6,777 nucleotides of DNA from Rhizobacter sp. (lineage in GTDB: Bacteria; Pseudomonadota; Gammaproteobacteria; Burkholderiales; Burkholderiaceae_C). Below are positions 5,830 through 6,777 of this stretch, piece by piece (within the stretch, counting starts at the first letter, position 1; every line of letters starts with the position of its first letter). Made by a program: the position numbers and the translations under genes. The notes beneath the pieces are model-generated. The model saw nothing but the letters and a program-made list of their open reading frames with translations, did no database searches and was not told where the DNA came from. The stretch lies in NCBI GenBank assembly GCA_025351675.1, contig JANXVK010000086.1, positions 1 through 6,777 on the forward strand. The letters run 5' to 3'.

Positions 5830-6672
5830 TCAGGTGCGCCAGACGCGCGGCGGGGTTGCTGCCAGCCGCCACGCTTCGCGCCGCCATGCTGCCCAGGCCC
5901 GCGTGAGCAGCGCCATCGCCGGCTCGACCCGCAGCGCCAGCACGCGCAGCACGATCACGCCGTCGTGCACGGCGGTCGCGCCGCTGGTGGACTGCAGCGG
6001 ATCGCTCGCGCAGACCTCGCGCACCGCGGCGAGCAAGCTGTCGCGGCGCGCAGTCGACAGTGCGCCGCCGGCCGCGAACCACAGCGTGCCCAGCACGCGG
6101 TGGCCGGCCCAGCCGAGCGGCGAGTCGAGCAGGCGCGCGTCGAGCGCGTCGATCACGCCACGCTCCAGCCAGCGGCCGGGCATTTCGACGCACTGCGTGA
6201 AGCGGCCGCGCGCGAAGGCCTGGTCGGCGGCGGGCAGGCCGAGCGCGAGCACGTCCCAGCCGATCATCTCGGCGCCCGGTTGCAGCTCGAAACGCATCGC
6301 GTTGTGGCCGATGCAGCCGCTGTAGGCGATGGTCTCGAGTGGCAGCCATTCGAGCCGCGCGCCGGCTTGCACCTGCGCCGTCAGCACCTGCGTGGCGGGC
6401 GCGCCAAGGCTGCGGTAGAAGCGCGTTGCGCCCGGTGTGGTGACGAGCGCATGTGCGCTAGGTGCGAGCGTGATTTGGATGCCCAAATCATCGCCGCCCA
6501 CCAGCCCGCCGGGCGGGTGCACCAGCACGCTGTGGCACACCGCCGGCGCCTCGGGGTACAGGCTCGCGAGCACGCGCAGCGGGCCGTCGTGGCGGTCGTG
6601 CAGCACGCTGCGCGGCTCACCGCGCAGTTCGTCGCGCCGGTAGGCCAGCGACAGCGAGCCCTGCCAGGTCAA
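5830..6672 (-). CDS. ureD: Urease accessory protein UreD
   Basis: UreD (UreH) is the scaffold that binds apo-urease UreABC and recruits UreF and UreG for nickel delivery in the cytosol. The 280-residue length is normal. Recognised motifs in order are DGPLRVLASLYPE (29-41), CHSVLVHPPGGLVGGDDL (46-63), HALVTTPGATRFYRS (74-88), LEWLPLETIAYSG (107-119), GAEMIGWDVLALGLPA (133-148), GRWLERGVIDALDARLLDSP (166-185) and the C-terminal RVEPAMALL region (248-256). The start is TTG at 6672-6670, chosen because the conserved fold begins at once (TWQGSLSLAYR) and GGAGG lies 5 bases upstream; no ATG or GTG occurs in frame before it, although the frame is open to the window edge. No ureA follows: the next gene on this strand is the DUF4124-like gene. 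The other urease genes must therefore lie elsewhere, possibly to the right. Confidence 0.93.
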   Translation of the reverse strand: MTWQGSLSLAYRRDELRGEPRSVLHDRHDGPLRVLASLYPEAPAVCHSVLVHPPGGLVGGDDLGIQITLAPSAHALVTTPGATRFYRSLGAPATQVLTAQVQAGARLEWLPLETIAYSGCIGHNAMRFELQPGAEMIGWDVLALGLPAADQAFARGRFTQCVEMPGRWLERGVIDALDARLLDSPLGWAGHRVLGTLWFAAGGALSTARRDSLLAAVREVCASDPLQSTSGATAVHDGVIVLRVLALRVEPAMALLTRAWAAWRREAWRLAATPPRVWRT

Positions 6673-6760
6673 TGGGGCCTCCCGCCCGCCGGGTACGGCG
6701 GTCGACCCCCCGAGGGGGTGCGGGCCGGCTTGGGAGCGGCCCGGCGCTCGGCCCGCTGAG
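6673..6760. repeat. GC-rich palindromic intergenic repeat upstream of ureD
   Basis: Three adjacent hairpins are visible: CCGCCG/CGGCGG (6686-6691 with 6696-6701, loop GGTA), ACCCCC/GGGGGT (6705-6710 with 6714-6719, loop CGA) and GGGCCG/CGGCCC (6722-6727 with 6737-6742, 9-base loop containing CTTGGGAG). From general familiarity, modules with CTTGGGAGCGGCCCGGCG and a CCCCCGAGGGGG core recur between genes in Burkholderiales genomes, like REP elements. Only one copy is in this window, so repetition is not shown here. On the minus strand it reads as an open frame (PLGGSTAVPGGREAPLTW) joined to ureD. The outer border cannot be fixed because the window ends. Confidence 0.55.
6678..6682 (-). promoter_or_regulatory. 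Shine-Dalgarno deciding the TTG start of ureD
   Basis: A perfect GGAGG on the minus strand, 5 bases before the TTG at 6672. It is part of the palindromic repeat upstream, so the repeat seems to supply the ribosome binding site. The spacing is slightly short but workable. Confidence 0.5.
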
Positions 6761-6777
6761 GCATCAAGCGCGCTCGC

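Overview
The window is very GC-rich and tightly packed. Gene content (a urea ABC transporter, urease maturation, a GspA/GspB pair, a GTT1-like glutathione S-transferase, a DUF4124-type exported protein) and protein style point to a betaproteobacterium of the order Burkholderiales, probably near the Rubrivivax/Leptothrix/Methylibium group. That placement is inferred from recognised protein families; no search was run.

Layout, left to right. (1) Bases 1-634, plus strand: the 3' part of urtE, the second ATPase of the urea importer. (2) Bases 650-2973, minus strand: gspA followed closely by gspB, the inner-membrane pair that helps place a type II secretion secretin through the peptidoglycan. (3) Bases 3047-4540, minus strand: an exported DUF3943 protein, probably an outer-membrane beta-barrel. 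Its frame is cut by an in-frame TGA at 3206-3208, after which 52 sensible barrel-like codons continue in the same frame to a second TGA at 3047-3049. (4) Bases 4685-5359, plus strand: a glutathione S-transferase, divergent from the DUF3943 gene. (5) Bases 5379-5705, minus strand: a small exported DUF4124-like protein. (6) Bases 5830-6672, minus strand: ureD, the urease accessory scaffold, apparently starting at TTG just inside a GC-rich palindromic repeat (about 6673-6760) that runs toward the right edge.

Two themes stand out. The urea genes urtE and ureD lie at opposite ends of the window and point at each other, with about 5.2 kb of unrelated envelope and housekeeping genes between them; in many Burkholderiales the urt and ure genes form one co-directional cluster. 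The middle of the window is an envelope block (DUF3943 barrel, gspA, gspB) read in one direction, and its first gene carries what looks like a recent nonsense mutation or a readthrough site. I see no CRISPR array, tRNA, rRNA, transposase or phage gene. The interrupted DUF3943 gene is the most unusual feature; I do not see a convincing new multigene system.
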